Assembly: GCF_008642275.1 (NCBI RefSeq) | Contig: NZ_CP029189.1 | Coordinates: 4,252,501-4,316,500, forward strand | DNA length: 64,000 nucleotides | Direction of reading: 5' to 3' | DNA from: Streptomyces venezuelae | Lineage (GTDB): Bacteria; Actinomycetota; Actinomycetes; Streptomycetales; Streptomycetaceae | Shown here: positions 52,254-61,338 of the stretch, in pieces | Layout of the letters: every line of letters starts with the position of its first letter | Position numbering within the stretch: position 1 is the first letter of the stretch | Program-made: the position numbers and the translations under genes | The notes under the pieces: model-generated | Told to the model about the DNA's origin: nothing | The model's database searches: none | Seen by the model: only the letters and a program-made list of their open reading frames with translations

Positions 52254-53198
52254 TTGACGAAGCGCATCCGGGGTTTGACGGCGATCGCGGTGACGGTGCT
52301 GCTGGGCGCGGCCGCCTCCGCCTGTTCGGAGGAAGCCCCGAAAGACTTGGAGCGGGCCCGTAGGGTGCAGGCGGCCCTGGACAGTGCCAACGCGGCGCTC
52401 GACCAAGAGCGTGACGCGGAGTTAAAACTGATCCGCACATGCATGAACGACAAGGGTTTCAAGGTCTTCCCGGCAGGCGGCTCCGGCACCGACAGCGGAA
52501 AGAAGCAGAGTGGGGACCTCTCCCCGTCGCCCGAGACCGCGCGCACCGTCGGCTACGGGGCGGACCCGCGCACTTCGGACACCCGGAAGCCCCAAGGGGG
52601 CCCGGACGACTTCGATGCGCTGCCCGAAGACGTCAAGCGGGCGCACAGCATGGCCATGGACGGGTACGTCGACAAGCCAGAAGGCGGTGTGGAGTTCGAC
52701 TTCGGCGGCGGCAAGGTGATGGTGCCGTCCACGGGGTGCCGCGGTGAAACCCTCAAGGCCGTGTACGGAGACGTGAAGGAGTACCTCCGGCTCACCTGGA
52801 CGGTTTACAACAAGGTCAAGCAGAACGGTGCGCGCATCCTCGCAGATGACGACGGATATCAGAAGGCGCTCTCCGAATGGGCTTCCTGTATGAAGTCCGG
52901 AGGCTATCCGGAAATTGCGACTCCGGAGAAGGCCAGGGAAGTGGCGCTCTCGCGTTACGCGAATGTCCCCGAGACCGCCGCGGCGGCGCTCGACAACGCC
53001 CGGGACGCCGAGATCAAGCAGGCCACCACCGATGCCGAGTGTGCCGCCGGAGTCGATCTCAACACAGAGGCACGGGAAGCCAAGAGCAAGGCCTCGGCCG
53101 CTTCGCTGGTGAAGCACGAAGCGGACATCATGGCGTGGCTGGAACTCGTCACGAAGGCCAGGGGCAAGGCCCAGGATCTACTGCGAGAGGCGTCCTGA
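52254..53198 (+). CDS. Predicted lipoprotein, unknown function, with a TTA (bldA) codon
   Basis: 314 residues starting at TTG. Signal peptide and lipobox ASAC-SEE put the lipidated Cys at residue 24. The mature part is charged and helical (DLERARRVQAALDSANAALD) with six further cysteines, among them CMNDKG, GCRGE, WASCMKSGG and AECAAG; such W-x-x-CM pairs also occur in other actinobacterial lipoproteins of unknown role. Residue Leu57 is encoded by TTA (52422-52424), the rare leucine codon read by bldA tRNA, so translation probably depends on development. Codon use is otherwise less extreme than its neighbours. No family recognised. Confidence 0.8.
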   Translation: MTKRIRGLTAIAVTVLLGAAASACSEEAPKDLERARRVQAALDSANAALDQERDAELKLIRTCMNDKGFKVFPAGGSGTDSGKKQSGDLSPSPETARTVGYGADPRTSDTRKPQGGPDDFDALPEDVKRAHSMAMDGYVDKPEGGVEFDFGGGKVMVPSTGCRGETLKAVYGDVKEYLRLTWTVYNKVKQNGARILADDDGYQKALSEWASCMKSGGYPEIATPEKAREVALSRYANVPETAAAALDNARDAEIKQATTDAECAAGVDLNTEAREAKSKASAASLVKHEADIMAWLELVTKARGKAQDLLREAS

Positions 53199-53511
53199 CA
53201 CCTTCGTGAGCCTCGCCCGCCCCGACGCCGTCCGACGAACGCGCGGCTGAGGCCGGGGCGGGGCCCGGTCGCCGCCGGCGCACCGGCCGGCCCTGCTGCT
53301 CCCGGGGTGCCCGCGTACTGATGGCAGCGTCGGGACGTCGCGCCAAGTGGCGCCCCGGCATCGCCGGGGACCCGGCACGGATGCACGCCTGGCCAGCCGA
53401 CCCCGGCGGCCGACCTGTCGTGCAGGCACAGCCGAGGCCCCGTCCGGCGGGGGACTCCTGAACGCGGCCGGGCAGCCCCGCAGAGGTGCTGCCGGGCAGG
53501 GTATGGGCAGG
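53199..53511 (+). other. Intergenic region, no gene seen
   Basis: GC-rich spacer between convergent genes. A short hairpin (CCCCGGC / GCCGGGG, 53353-53369) could end transcription. Open frames here lack ribosome sites and coding character. Confidence 0.6.
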
Positions 53512-54108
53512 TCAGGGCCAGACCAGGCAGTACGGCTGGTGGCCGGCCTCGTGGAGGCGGTGGCTGAAATCCTGCCACTCGTGGAGCAGCTGGTAGACGT
53601 TGAAGGCGTCGCTCGGGCCGCCGCGGTCGGGGACCGTGGACCAGATGAAGGCGGCCGCGCCCACCGATTCCTCGCCGATTCCGCGCAGCGGGTCGACCAC
53701 GGTCATCGGCAGTTTGACCACCGCGTAGTCGGGGTGGAGGACGACCAGCTCCAGCGGGGGCACCTTGTGGAGGGGTATGCCTTCGATGCCGGTGAGGACC
53801 ATCGCGGCCACCGTCTCCGGCTTGATCTTGGTGAAGAGGCCGCCCATGCCGAGCTCGTCGCCGCCGAGTTCCTCCGGCCGCATCGTGACCGGGACCCGGG
53901 CCGCCGTGGCACCGTCGGGGGCGCCGAAGTACTTGTACGTCACTCCCATGCCACGACCCTTGGGCAGGTCCTCGGGCGGGGTCGCCGGCCCCGGGACGGC
54001 GTCGGCCGCCTCCATGCCACGGCGGTGCTTGCCCCGGCGGCGGGCCTCGCGGGCGCGCTGCGGATCGAGGCCGTCCGTTCCCTCGCCCGGTCCACCACCG
54101 CGTTGCAT
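53512..54108 (-). CDS. Conserved hypothetical protein upstream of hemL
   Basis: About 198 residues, no signal or membrane segment; not assigned to a family. The first 50 residues are Gly/Arg-rich and probably disordered; a compact domain starts near MGVTYKYFGAPDGATAARVP and runs to the C terminus YQLLHEWQDFSHRLHEAGHQ. ATG 54108 with GGTGGAG just upstream is a guess; an internal ATG at 53949 would keep the whole conserved-looking domain. It is divergent from hemL, with 136 bases between starts. Confidence 0.6.
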   Translation of the reverse strand: MQRGGGPGEGTDGLDPQRAREARRRGKHRRGMEAADAVPGPATPPEDLPKGRGMGVTYKYFGAPDGATAARVPVTMRPEELGGDELGMGGLFTKIKPETVAAMVLTGIEGIPLHKVPPLELVVLHPDYAVVKLPMTVVDPLRGIGEESVGAAAFIWSTVPDRGGPSDAFNVYQLLHEWQDFSHRLHEAGHQPYCLVWP

Positions 54109-54244
54109 ATCTCCACCCGACTGGTCTTGCTCGCCCCGGCCCCGCGGCGGCCCCCGCCACGCAGCCTGATCATCATGGCAGTGACCTCCCCCGCGGCGAC
54201 GCGGTGAAACGCCCGTCCGCAAGTCTGTCGCGGCCTCTGAGACC

Positions 54245-55567
54245 ATGGCAGGTGTGAGCTACCCGTACCCGTATGAAGCCCCAGTTTCGCAGACGCTCTT
54301 CGAGCGCGCCTCCCTCGTGACCCCCGGCGGCGTGAACTCTCCCGTGCGCGCCTTCCGCGCCGTGGGCGGTACGCCCCGGTTCATGGTGTCCGGGACCGGT
54401 CCGTACCTCACCGATGCCGACGGGCGTGAGTACGTCGACCTCGTGTGCTCGTGGGGGCCGATGATCCTCGGCCATTCGCACCCCGAGGTGGTCGAGGCCG
54501 TCCAGGCGGCCGTCGCCCGCGGTACCTCCTTCGGTACGCCCGGTGAGGGCGAGGTGGCGCTGGCCGAGGAGATCGTGGCGCGCATCGAGCCCGTGGAGCA
54601 GGTCCGCCTGGTCTCCTCCGGCACCGAGGCGACCATGTCGGCGATCCGGCTGGCCCGTGGCTTCACCGGTCGCGCCAAGGTCGTGAAGTTCGCCGGCTGC
54701 TACCACGGTCACGTGGACGCGCTGCTGGCCGCCGCCGGTTCCGGTCTGGCGACCTTCGCGCTCCCGGACACCCCGGGTGTGACGGGCGCGCAGGCCGGGG
54801 ACACGATCGTGCTGCCCTACAACGACCTCGAAGCGGTACGGGCGGCCTTCGCCGCGCACCCCGGCGAGATCGCCTGTGTGATCACCGAGGCGGCGCCCGG
54901 CAACATGGGTGTGGTGACCCCTGCCGAGGGCTTCAACCAGGGGCTCGCGGACCTCTGCCGGGAGAACGGCGCGCTGTACATCTCCGACGAGGTGATGACC
55001 GGCTTCCGGACCTCCCGTGCCGGCTGGTACGGCGTCGACGGGGTCAGGCCCGACCTGATGACCTTCGGCAAGGTCATGGGCGGCGGTTTCCCGGCCGCGG
55101 CCTTCGGCGGCCGCGCCGACGTCATGGGCCACCTGGCTCCCGCCGGTCCCGTCTACCAGGCCGGGACGCTCTCCGGTAACCCCATCGCGACCGCCGCCGG
55201 TCTCGCCCAGCTGCGTCTGCTGGACGCGGCCGCGTACGAGAAGGTCGACGCGGTCTCGAAGGAGATCCAGGGCCTGGTGACCGGCGCGCTCGCCAAGGAG
55301 GGCGTGGCGCACCGGCTGCAGACCGCGTCCAACATGTTCTCCGTCTTCTTCACCGAGGACGAGGTGCGCAACTACGACGACGCCAAGAAGCAGGAGAGCT
55401 TCCGTTTCAACGGGTTCTTCCACTCGATGCTGGCGCAGGGCGTCTACCTGCCGCCGTCGGCGTTCGAGTCCTGGTTCGTCTCCACCGCCCACGACGAGAA
55501 GGCGATCGAGCGCATCGCGGCCGCTCTGCCGGCCGCCGCCCGAGCCGCCGCGGAGGCCACCGCATGA
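54245..55567 (+). CDS. hemL: Glutamate-1-semialdehyde 2,1-aminomutase
   Basis: 440 residues. It converts glutamate-1-semialdehyde to 5-aminolevulinate, the step after HemA, using PLP or PMP. Features are [16 protein letters not shown] at the N terminus, [32 protein letters not shown], the cofactor Asp in [12 protein letters not shown], and the PLP lysine in [18 protein letters not shown] near residue 278. It starts the hemL-pgm gene pair with an ATGA overlap, well apart from hemA-hemC-hemD-hemB. Confidence 0.97.
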   Translation: MAGVSYPYPYEAPVSQTLFERASLVTPGGVNSPVRAFRAVGGTPRFMVSGTGPYLTDADGREYVDLVCSWGPMILGHSHPEVVEAVQAAVARGTSFGTPGEGEVALAEEIVARIEPVEQVRLVSSGTEATMSAIRLARGFTGRAKVVKFAGCYHGHVDALLAAAGSGLATFALPDTPGVTGAQAGDTIVLPYNDLEAVRAAFAAHPGEIACVITEAAPGNMGVVTPAEGFNQGLADLCRENGALYISDEVMTGFRTSRAGWYGVDGVRPDLMTFGKVMGGGFPAAAFGGRADVMGHLAPAGPVYQAGTLSGNPIATAAGLAQLRLLDAAAYEKVDAVSKEIQGLVTGALAKEGVAHRLQTASNMFSVFFTEDEVRNYDDAKKQESFRFNGFFHSMLAQGVYLPPSAFESWFVSTAHDEKAIERIAAALPAAARAAAEATA

Positions 55568-56262
55568 GCAGCAGCTCCACGCCCGCCACCCCCGACCTCA
55601 CCGTCGTGCACCTGGTGCGCCACGGCGAGGTGCACAACCCCGAGGGCGTGCTCTACGGGCGCCGTGACGGCTATCACCTCTCCGAGCTGGGCCGGCAGAT
55701 GGCGGACCGGGTCGCCGAGCACCTCAAGGGCCGGGACATCGCCTACGTCGTGTCGTCTCCGCTGGAGCGTGCGCAGGAGACGGCGGAGCCGATCGCCAAG
55801 GTCCACGGCCTGGACCTGGCGACCGATGCGCGGCTGCTGGAGGCGGAGAACGTCTTCGAGGGCAAGACCTTCGGTGTCGGTGACGGCGCGCTGCGCAAGC
55901 CCGGCAACTGGAAGCACCTGACGAACCCGTTCAAGCCGTCGTGGGGTGAGCCGTACGTCGAGCAGGTGGTCCGGATGATGAGCGCGCTGGAGGCGGCGCG
56001 CGACGCGGCCCGCGGCCGTGAGGCGGTGGCGGTCAGCCACCAGCTGCCGATCTGGATCGTGCGCAGCTTCGCGGAGAAGCGCCGGCTGTGGCACGACCCG
56101 AGGCGCCGTCAGTGCACGCTCGCCTCGATGACGTCGTTCACGTTCCAGGGCGACAAGCTGGTGTCGGTGGGCTACAGCGAGCCGGCCCGGGACCTGGTGC
56201 CGGCGCATCTGCTGGCCGGGGCCAAGCCGGTGAAGGGTGCGTCGAAGGCGTTCGGTGCCTGA
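55564..56262 (+). CDS. Histidine phosphatase family protein (phosphoglycerate-mutase-like)
   Basis: 232 residues. The phosphohistidine motif is [12 protein letters not shown] (RHG near residue 18), with [14 protein letters not shown] and [10 protein letters not shown] giving the second catalytic His. This is the gene that sits between hemL and the cytochrome c maturation genes in many actinobacteria. The substrate is unknown; a small phosphate ester is likely. It is coupled to hemL by a four-base overlap. Confidence 0.92.
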   Translation: MSSSSTPATPDLTVVHLVRHGEVHNPEGVLYGRRDGYHLSELGRQMADRVAEHLKGRDIAYVVSSPLERAQETAEPIAKVHGLDLATDARLLEAENVFEGKTFGVGDGALRKPGNWKHLTNPFKPSWGEPYVEQVVRMMSALEAARDAARGREAVAVSHQLPIWIVRSFAEKRRLWHDPRRRQCTLASMTSFTFQGDKLVSVGYSEPARDLVPAHLLAGAKPVKGASKAFGA

Positions 56263-56438
56263 TCCGGTTTCCGGTCGTCCGGCCGGGTCTTGATCGTCCG
56301 TCTGTTACATGCCGTTACGGTTCGGCCCAAGTAAAGAGAGGTCGCGCGGGAATCACCGTGTCAGCTCGCATGTCCGATCTGATTGTCCGTTTATATGGAC
56401 TTCGGTCGGTATGGGTGGTCGACAGTGGGGACGGTGAC

Positions 56439-57674
56439 ATGCGCGACATCAGGGGAGTCAGCCGGAGGGGGTTGCTGGGACTGGGGCTCGGTGCGGCCGC
56501 CGCGGTGGGAATCGCGGGCTGCGGCTCACCGGGCACGTCCGGTTCCGGCGCTCCCGGGCCCGTCAGGAACCCGAAGCCCGGTGAGAAGCCGGCGGTCCGG
56601 CCCATCGGTGACGGCTCCACCGCCGACACCGGCCCGCAGCCGAACCAGCCGGACCCGCCCGTGCCGCTCCAGCCGGGCGAGACCCCGCCGCAGTTCGTCG
56701 TCTTCAGCTGGGACGGTGCGGGGGAGATCGGCAACGGTCTCTTCCCGCGCTTCCTCAAGCTCGCCAAGGACCACGGCGCGGCCATGACCTTCTTCCTCTC
56801 GGGCATCTACCTGCTGCCCGAGTCGAAGCGGCACCTCTACCGGCCGCCGAACAACCCCGTCGGGGCCTCGGACATCGGCTACCTCAAGGACGAGAACGTC
56901 CGCTCCACCCTCACGCACGTCCGCCAGGCGTGGCTGGACGGGCACGAGATAGGGACCCACTTCAACGGCCACTTCTGTGCCGGATCCGGCTCGGTGGGCC
57001 GGTGGACCCCGCAGGACTGGCAGAGCGAGATCGACCAGGCCGTGTCGTTCGTCACCAACTGGCGCACCAACACCGGATTCACCGACCTCGAACCCCTGCC
57101 CTTCGACTACGCCAAGGAGCTGAAGGGCGGCCGCACCCCCTGCCTCCTCGGCCGGGACGGCCTGCTGCCGACGGCCGGCCGGCTGGGCTGGCGCTACGAC
57201 TCCAGCTCGCCCGGCGGCCTCCAGGTCTGGCCGGAGCGCCGGTCCGGCGTCTGGGACCTGCCGCTGCAGTCCCTGCCGTTCCCCGGGCACTCCTTCGAGG
57301 TCCTCTCCATGGACTACAACATCCTCGCCAACCAGTCGAAGAACACGACGAGGGGCGTGCCCGCCAACTACCCGGGCTGGCGCACCCAGGCCACGGCCAC
57401 CTACCTGGGCGGTTTCCGGCGGGCCTACGAGACCAACCGCGCGCCCCTGTTCATCGGCAACCACTTCGAGGAGTGGAACGGCGGCATCTACATGGACGCC
57501 GTCGAGGAGGCGCTCAAGGGCATGGCGGACAAAAGGGATGTACGGCTCGTGTCCTTCCGGCAGTTCACCGACTGGCTGGAGGTGCAGGACCCCAAGGTGC
57601 TCGCCAGGCTCCGGGGGCTCGGCCCGGGCCAGTCGCCGGCCGGTGGCTGGAGCGCGTACATGACAGCCGCCTGA
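56439..57674 (+). CDS. Tat-exported lipoprotein with polysaccharide-deacetylase-like fold
   Basis: About 411 residues. The N terminus MRDIRGVSRRGLLGLGLGAA is a twin-arginine signal, followed by a lipobox IAGC near residue 28. A Pro/Gly-rich linker (30-85) precedes a NodB-like domain: FVVFSWDGAGEIGNG (Asp equivalent), MTFFLSGIYLL, and EIGTHFNGHFC in place of HxxxH, so zinc binding may be altered. The C-terminal half (DYNILANQSKNTTRG; PLFIGNHFEEWNGGIYMDAV) is typical of the actinobacterial group. It is in the place where Streptomyces have a lipoprotein between the mutase and resA. ATG 56439 is chosen to give a proper Tat signal. Confidence 0.82.
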   Translation: MRDIRGVSRRGLLGLGLGAAAAVGIAGCGSPGTSGSGAPGPVRNPKPGEKPAVRPIGDGSTADTGPQPNQPDPPVPLQPGETPPQFVVFSWDGAGEIGNGLFPRFLKLAKDHGAAMTFFLSGIYLLPESKRHLYRPPNNPVGASDIGYLKDENVRSTLTHVRQAWLDGHEIGTHFNGHFCAGSGSVGRWTPQDWQSEIDQAVSFVTNWRTNTGFTDLEPLPFDYAKELKGGRTPCLLGRDGLLPTAGRLGWRYDSSSPGGLQVWPERRSGVWDLPLQSLPFPGHSFEVLSMDYNILANQSKNTTRGVPANYPGWRTQATATYLGGFRRAYETNRAPLFIGNHFEEWNGGIYMDAVEEALKGMADKRDVRLVSFRQFTDWLEVQDPKVLARLRGLGPGQSPAGGWSAYMTAA

Positions 57675-57742
57675 CGGGGGCCGGACATCGCCTGACCAGG
57701 GCTCGGGCGCCGCCCCGGGGGGTGCGGAAGATCCGCGAATTG

Positions 57743-57766
57743 CTCATGCGAAACTTTTCACATGAG
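57743..57766 (+). promoter_or_regulatory. 24-bp imperfect palindrome over the resA start, Rex-box-like
   Basis: CTCATGCGAA and TTCACATGAG surround ACTT, giving a near-perfect palindrome whose core TGCGAAACTTTTCACA differs from the Rex core TGTGAAnnnnTTCACA at one base. It covers the resA ATG (57762-57764). Rex control of resA-resB-ccsB is inferred, not shown. Confidence 0.5.
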
Positions 57767-58403
57767 CCTTAGCCGCGCGCGTATCCGTCGTAGTAGCCGC
57801 CGCTCGACCGGCGGCCGTGCCACCCTGCTGGCCGTGGCGGCCCTCGCCGGCACCCTCGCGCTGTCGGCGTGCGGGGGGCCGGACGGCGGCAAGCCGGTCA
57901 GCGGGTCCGGCGGCAACTACGTCTCGGGTGCGAGCGGCATCTCCACCGTGGCCAAGGAGGAGCGCGCCGAGGCCCCCAAGCTCGACGGCGAGACCGTCGA
58001 CGAGGGGACCCTCGACACCACCGCGCTCAAGGGCAAGGTCGTCGTGCTGAACGTGTGGGGCTCCTGGTGCCCGCCGTGCCGCGCCGAGGCCGGCCACTTC
58101 GCGACGGTCTCCAAGGAGTACGCCGACGCGGGCAAGGACGTCGCGTTCGTCGGGATCAACACCCGCGACAACAGCAAACAGAACGCGATCGCCTTCGAAG
58201 AGACCTACGGGATCACCTACCCGAGCCTCTACGACCCTGCTGGGAAGCTGATGCTCCGCTTCCCGAAGGGCACGCTCAACCCGAACGCCATCCCCTCCAC
58301 GATCGTCCTCGACAAGGACGGCAAGATCGCCGCCCGCACGCTGGCCCCGGTCAACGACGAGCAGCTGCGCTCGATGGTCGAGCCGGTCCTCGCGGAGAAG
58401 TGA
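57762..58403 (+). CDS. resA: ResA/TlpA-like thiol-disulfide lipoprotein
   Basis: 213 residues. Signal peptide with lipobox LSACGG (Cys near residue 38), then a thioredoxin fold: VVVLNVWGSWCPPCRAEAGH (CPPC active site near residue 105) and the cis-Pro in NPNAIPSTIVLD. It reduces apocytochrome c haem-binding cysteines outside the cell, upstream of ResB/CcsB. No Shine-Dalgarno precedes the ATG, so translation may be leaderless. The usual electron donor gene ccdA, expected between this gene and resB, is absent. Confidence 0.88.
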   Translation: MSLSRARIRRSSRRSTGGRATLLAVAALAGTLALSACGGPDGGKPVSGSGGNYVSGASGISTVAKEERAEAPKLDGETVDEGTLDTTALKGKVVVLNVWGSWCPPCRAEAGHFATVSKEYADAGKDVAFVGINTRDNSKQNAIAFEETYGITYPSLYDPAGKLMLRFPKGTLNPNAIPSTIVLDKDGKIAARTLAPVNDEQLRSMVEPVLAEK

Positions 58404-58515
58404 CCCCGAGGGCGGTGCGGAACGTTCCGCATCACAGGTTCGTGGGACAGCATCGTCAGCGACAGGCAGAGCGGGACCCGGGGTTTCACGGTGGGGATCT
58501 GAGGACTGAAGGCAC
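58404..58515 (+). other. Short spacer where ccdA is expected; possible ccdA remnant
   Basis: The 112-base gap between resA and resB contains the perfect 16-base palindrome TGCGGAACGTTCCGCA (58416-58431) and, at 58443-58502, 19 codons plus stop beginning WDSIV and ending GFTVGI. This looks like the hydrophobic tail of a CcdA protein, but the match is too short to prove. Confidence 0.4.
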
Positions 58516-60213
58516 ATGAGTACGACAGACAAAGCGAGCACCGACACGTCCGCCGCGGCGGACTCCACCGACGCCGCGGCAGGTGCCCAGCTCTCCACCG
58601 CCCCGCTGGAGGACAGCCCCACCGCGCCGGCCGTCGGCATCGGCGTGATCGGCTGGGCCCGCTGGTTCTGGCGGCAGCTCACCTCCATGCGGGTGGCGCT
58701 GATCCTGCTCTTCCTGCTGTCCCTGGGCGCCATCCCCGGCTCCCTCGTCCCGCAGAACAACGTCGACGCCCTGAAGGTCCTCGACTGGAAGCGTGAGCAC
58801 TCCTCCTGGGTGGGCGTCGCCGACAAGCTCCAGCTCTTCGACGTCTACAGCTCGGTGTGGTTCTCCGCGATCTACCTGCTGCTGTTCATCTCGCTCATCG
58901 GCTGCATCGTGCCGCGCTCCTGGCAGTTCGTCGGCCAGCTCCGCGGCCGCCCGCCGGCCGCCCCCCGCCGCCTCGACAGGCTGCCCGCCCACACCACCTG
59001 GCGCACCGACAGGACCCCGGACGAGGTCCTCGCGCACGCGCGCACCGTGCTCCGCGGCAGCCGCTTCCGCACCGAGGCCGGCGAGGGTCACGTCGCCGCC
59101 GAGAAGGGCTACCTCCGCGAGGCGGGGAACCTGATCTTCCACATCGCGCTGATCGTGATGCTGGTGGCCTTCGCCTGGGGCCAGTACTTCAAGTCCGAGG
59201 GCGGCAAGCTGGTCCTGCGCGGCACCGGCTTCTCGAACACCCTCACCCAGTACGACGACTTCAAGTCCGGCACGCTCTTCGACCCGGACGACCTGGCGCC
59301 GTTCAGCTTCACGCTGGACCGGTTCGACGCGACGTACGAGATGACCGGCCCGCAGCGGGGCACCCCGCGCGACTTCAAGGCGTACGTCACCTTCTCGGAC
59401 GGCGCCCACGGCACCCCGCAGAAGCGGGAGATCCAGGTCAACAAGCCCCTGGAGGTGGACGGCTCCAAGGTCTACCTGCTCGGCCACGGCTACGCGCCGA
59501 TCGTCTCGGTGACCGACCCCACCGGCAAGGTGATCTTCAAGGACGCCGTGCCGGTGCTCCCGCAGGACGCCAACCTCACCTCCACCGGAGCCGTCAAGGT
59601 CACCGACGGCTACAAGGACAAGGACGGCAAGAAGGAGCAGCTCGGCTTCAACGCCGTCTTCGTGCCCAGCTTCGCCGGTGAGGGCATGGGCACGATGTTC
59701 TCGCAGTTCCCCGCCCTCCTGAACCCGCAGCTCATGCTCAACGCCTGGCACGGCAGCCTCGGCGTGGACTCGGGCCTGCCGCAGAACGTCTACCGGCTCA
59801 CCACCACCAAGATGGAGCCCTTCAAGGACGAGTCGGGCCAGCAGTTCAAGCAGAAACTGGCGCCCGGCGACACGATGACCCTGCCGAACGGGGCGGGCAC
59901 CGTGAAGTTCGAGGGCATCGAGCGGTGGGCCACCTTCTCCGTCACCCACCAGCCCGGCAGCGGCCTCGCCCTCGCGGGCGCGATCGCCGCCATCGCGGGC
60001 CTGGCCGGATCGCTGTTCATCCAGCGCCGCCGGATCTGGGTCCGTGCGGTGACCGGGACGGACGGCGTGACCGTCGTCGAGATGGCGGGCCTGGGCCGCA
60101 GCGAGTCCACCAGGCTCCCGCAGGAGCTGGCGGAGCTCGCCGCCCAGCTGCACCAGCAGGCGCCCACGGCGTCTGATCCTGTTGAAGAAACCCCTGAAGG
60201 AGAGCGCGGATGA
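58516..60213 (+). CDS. resB: Cytochrome c biogenesis protein ResB
   Basis: 565 residues. It has hydrophobic segments at about 55-75 (MRVALILLFLLSLGAIPGSL), 115-140 (SAIYLLLFISLIGCIVPRSW) and 205-225 (LIFHIALIVMLVAFAWGQYF), a large extracytoplasmic domain to about residue 480, and a last helix (LALAGAIAAIAGLAGSLFIQ). It works with CcsB to carry haem across the membrane and attach it to c-type cytochromes. The start ATG follows GAGGACTGAAGGCAC. The 3' end overlaps ccsB by four bases. Confidence 0.95.
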   Translation: MSTTDKASTDTSAAADSTDAAAGAQLSTAPLEDSPTAPAVGIGVIGWARWFWRQLTSMRVALILLFLLSLGAIPGSLVPQNNVDALKVLDWKREHSSWVGVADKLQLFDVYSSVWFSAIYLLLFISLIGCIVPRSWQFVGQLRGRPPAAPRRLDRLPAHTTWRTDRTPDEVLAHARTVLRGSRFRTEAGEGHVAAEKGYLREAGNLIFHIALIVMLVAFAWGQYFKSEGGKLVLRGTGFSNTLTQYDDFKSGTLFDPDDLAPFSFTLDRFDATYEMTGPQRGTPRDFKAYVTFSDGAHGTPQKREIQVNKPLEVDGSKVYLLGHGYAPIVSVTDPTGKVIFKDAVPVLPQDANLTSTGAVKVTDGYKDKDGKKEQLGFNAVFVPSFAGEGMGTMFSQFPALLNPQLMLNAWHGSLGVDSGLPQNVYRLTTTKMEPFKDESGQQFKQKLAPGDTMTLPNGAGTVKFEGIERWATFSVTHQPGSGLALAGAIAAIAGLAGSLFIQRRRIWVRAVTGTDGVTVVEMAGLGRSESTRLPQELAELAAQLHQQAPTASDPVEETPEGERG

Positions 60214-61313
60214 CGCCGCTCGCAGCCGCAGCCAACGAGAACCTGGCTGAGATCAGCAACTACCTGATCTATTCGTCGATGGCGGTCTACATGCTCGCCT
60301 TCTTCGCGCACATCGCCGAGTGGACCTTCGGCAGCCGCAGCAAGGTGGGCCGGACGGCCGCCGCACTGACCGGCGCCAAGGAGAGCGGAGCGGCCGGAGC
60401 GGCCGCGGCCGCGCCCGCCGTGCGGGTCCGCGGCAAGGGCGGGGCCACCGCCGTCCTCGACCAGCCCAAGGTCACCACCCGCTCCGCGGCCGGCGCCCGC
60501 GACGTCCCGGACGGCCCCGGCGCCGCCGGCGGCACCGTGCAGGGCGACCTGTACGGGCGGATCGCGGTCTCGCTGACCGCGCTCGCCTTCCTCGTCGAGG
60601 CGGCCGGGGTGGTCGCCCGCGCCCTGTCGGTGCAGCGGGCCCCCTGGGGCAACATGTACGAGTTCTCGATCACCTTCTCCACGGTGGCCGTCGGCGTGTA
60701 CCTGGTGCTGCTGGCCCTGAAGAAGAACGTCGGCTGGCTCGGCCTGATCCTGGTCACCACCGTCCTGCTGGACCTCGGCATCGCCGTCACCTGGCTCTAC
60801 ACCGACAGCGACCAGCTGGTCCCGGCCCTGCACTCGTACTGGCTGTGGATCCACGTCTCCACGGCGATCTTCTGCGGCGCGGTCTTCTACATCGGCGCCG
60901 CGGGCGCGGTCCTCTACCTCTTCCGCGACTCCTACGAGAGCCAGCTGGAGGCCGGCCGCACCCCGGGCAGGTTCCGCAGCTCGGTGCTGGAGCGGCTGCC
61001 CTCCGCGGCCTCCCTCGACAAGTTCTCGTACCGCATCAACGCCGCGGTCTTCCCGCTGTGGACCTTCACGATCATCGCGGGCGCGATCTGGGCCGGCGAC
61101 GCCTGGGGCCGCTACTGGAACTGGGACCCCAAGGAGGTCTGGTCCTTCGTCACCTGGGTGGCCTACGCCTGCTACCTGCACGCCCGCGCCACCGCCGGCT
61201 GGAAGGGCCGCAAGGCCGCGTACCTGGCGCTCTTCGCCTTCGCCTGCTGGATCTGGAACTACTACGGCGTGAACATCCTGCTCAGCGGCAAGCACTCGTA
61301 CGCGGGCGTCTGA
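60210..61313 (+). CDS. ccsB: Cytochrome c biogenesis protein CcsB (ResC/CcsA-type haem lyase)
   Basis: 367 residues with about eight hydrophobic helices. The tryptophan-rich haem-binding (WWD) motif is WGRYWNWDPKEVWSFVTWVA near residue 305, flanked by haem-ligand His in HSYWLWIHVSTAIF and in the earlier FFAHIAEW. An Ala/Gly-rich cytoplasmic loop (45-105) is longer than in other phyla. It completes System II cytochrome c maturation with ResB. The ATG overlaps the resB stop. Confidence 0.95.
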   Translation: MTPLAAAANENLAEISNYLIYSSMAVYMLAFFAHIAEWTFGSRSKVGRTAAALTGAKESGAAGAAAAAPAVRVRGKGGATAVLDQPKVTTRSAAGARDVPDGPGAAGGTVQGDLYGRIAVSLTALAFLVEAAGVVARALSVQRAPWGNMYEFSITFSTVAVGVYLVLLALKKNVGWLGLILVTTVLLDLGIAVTWLYTDSDQLVPALHSYWLWIHVSTAIFCGAVFYIGAAGAVLYLFRDSYESQLEAGRTPGRFRSSVLERLPSAASLDKFSYRINAAVFPLWTFTIIAGAIWAGDAWGRYWNWDPKEVWSFVTWVAYACYLHARATAGWKGRKAAYLALFAFACWIWNYYGVNILLSGKHSYAGV

Positions 61314-61338
61314 CCGGCGGGAGTGGGACGCTGGTGGC

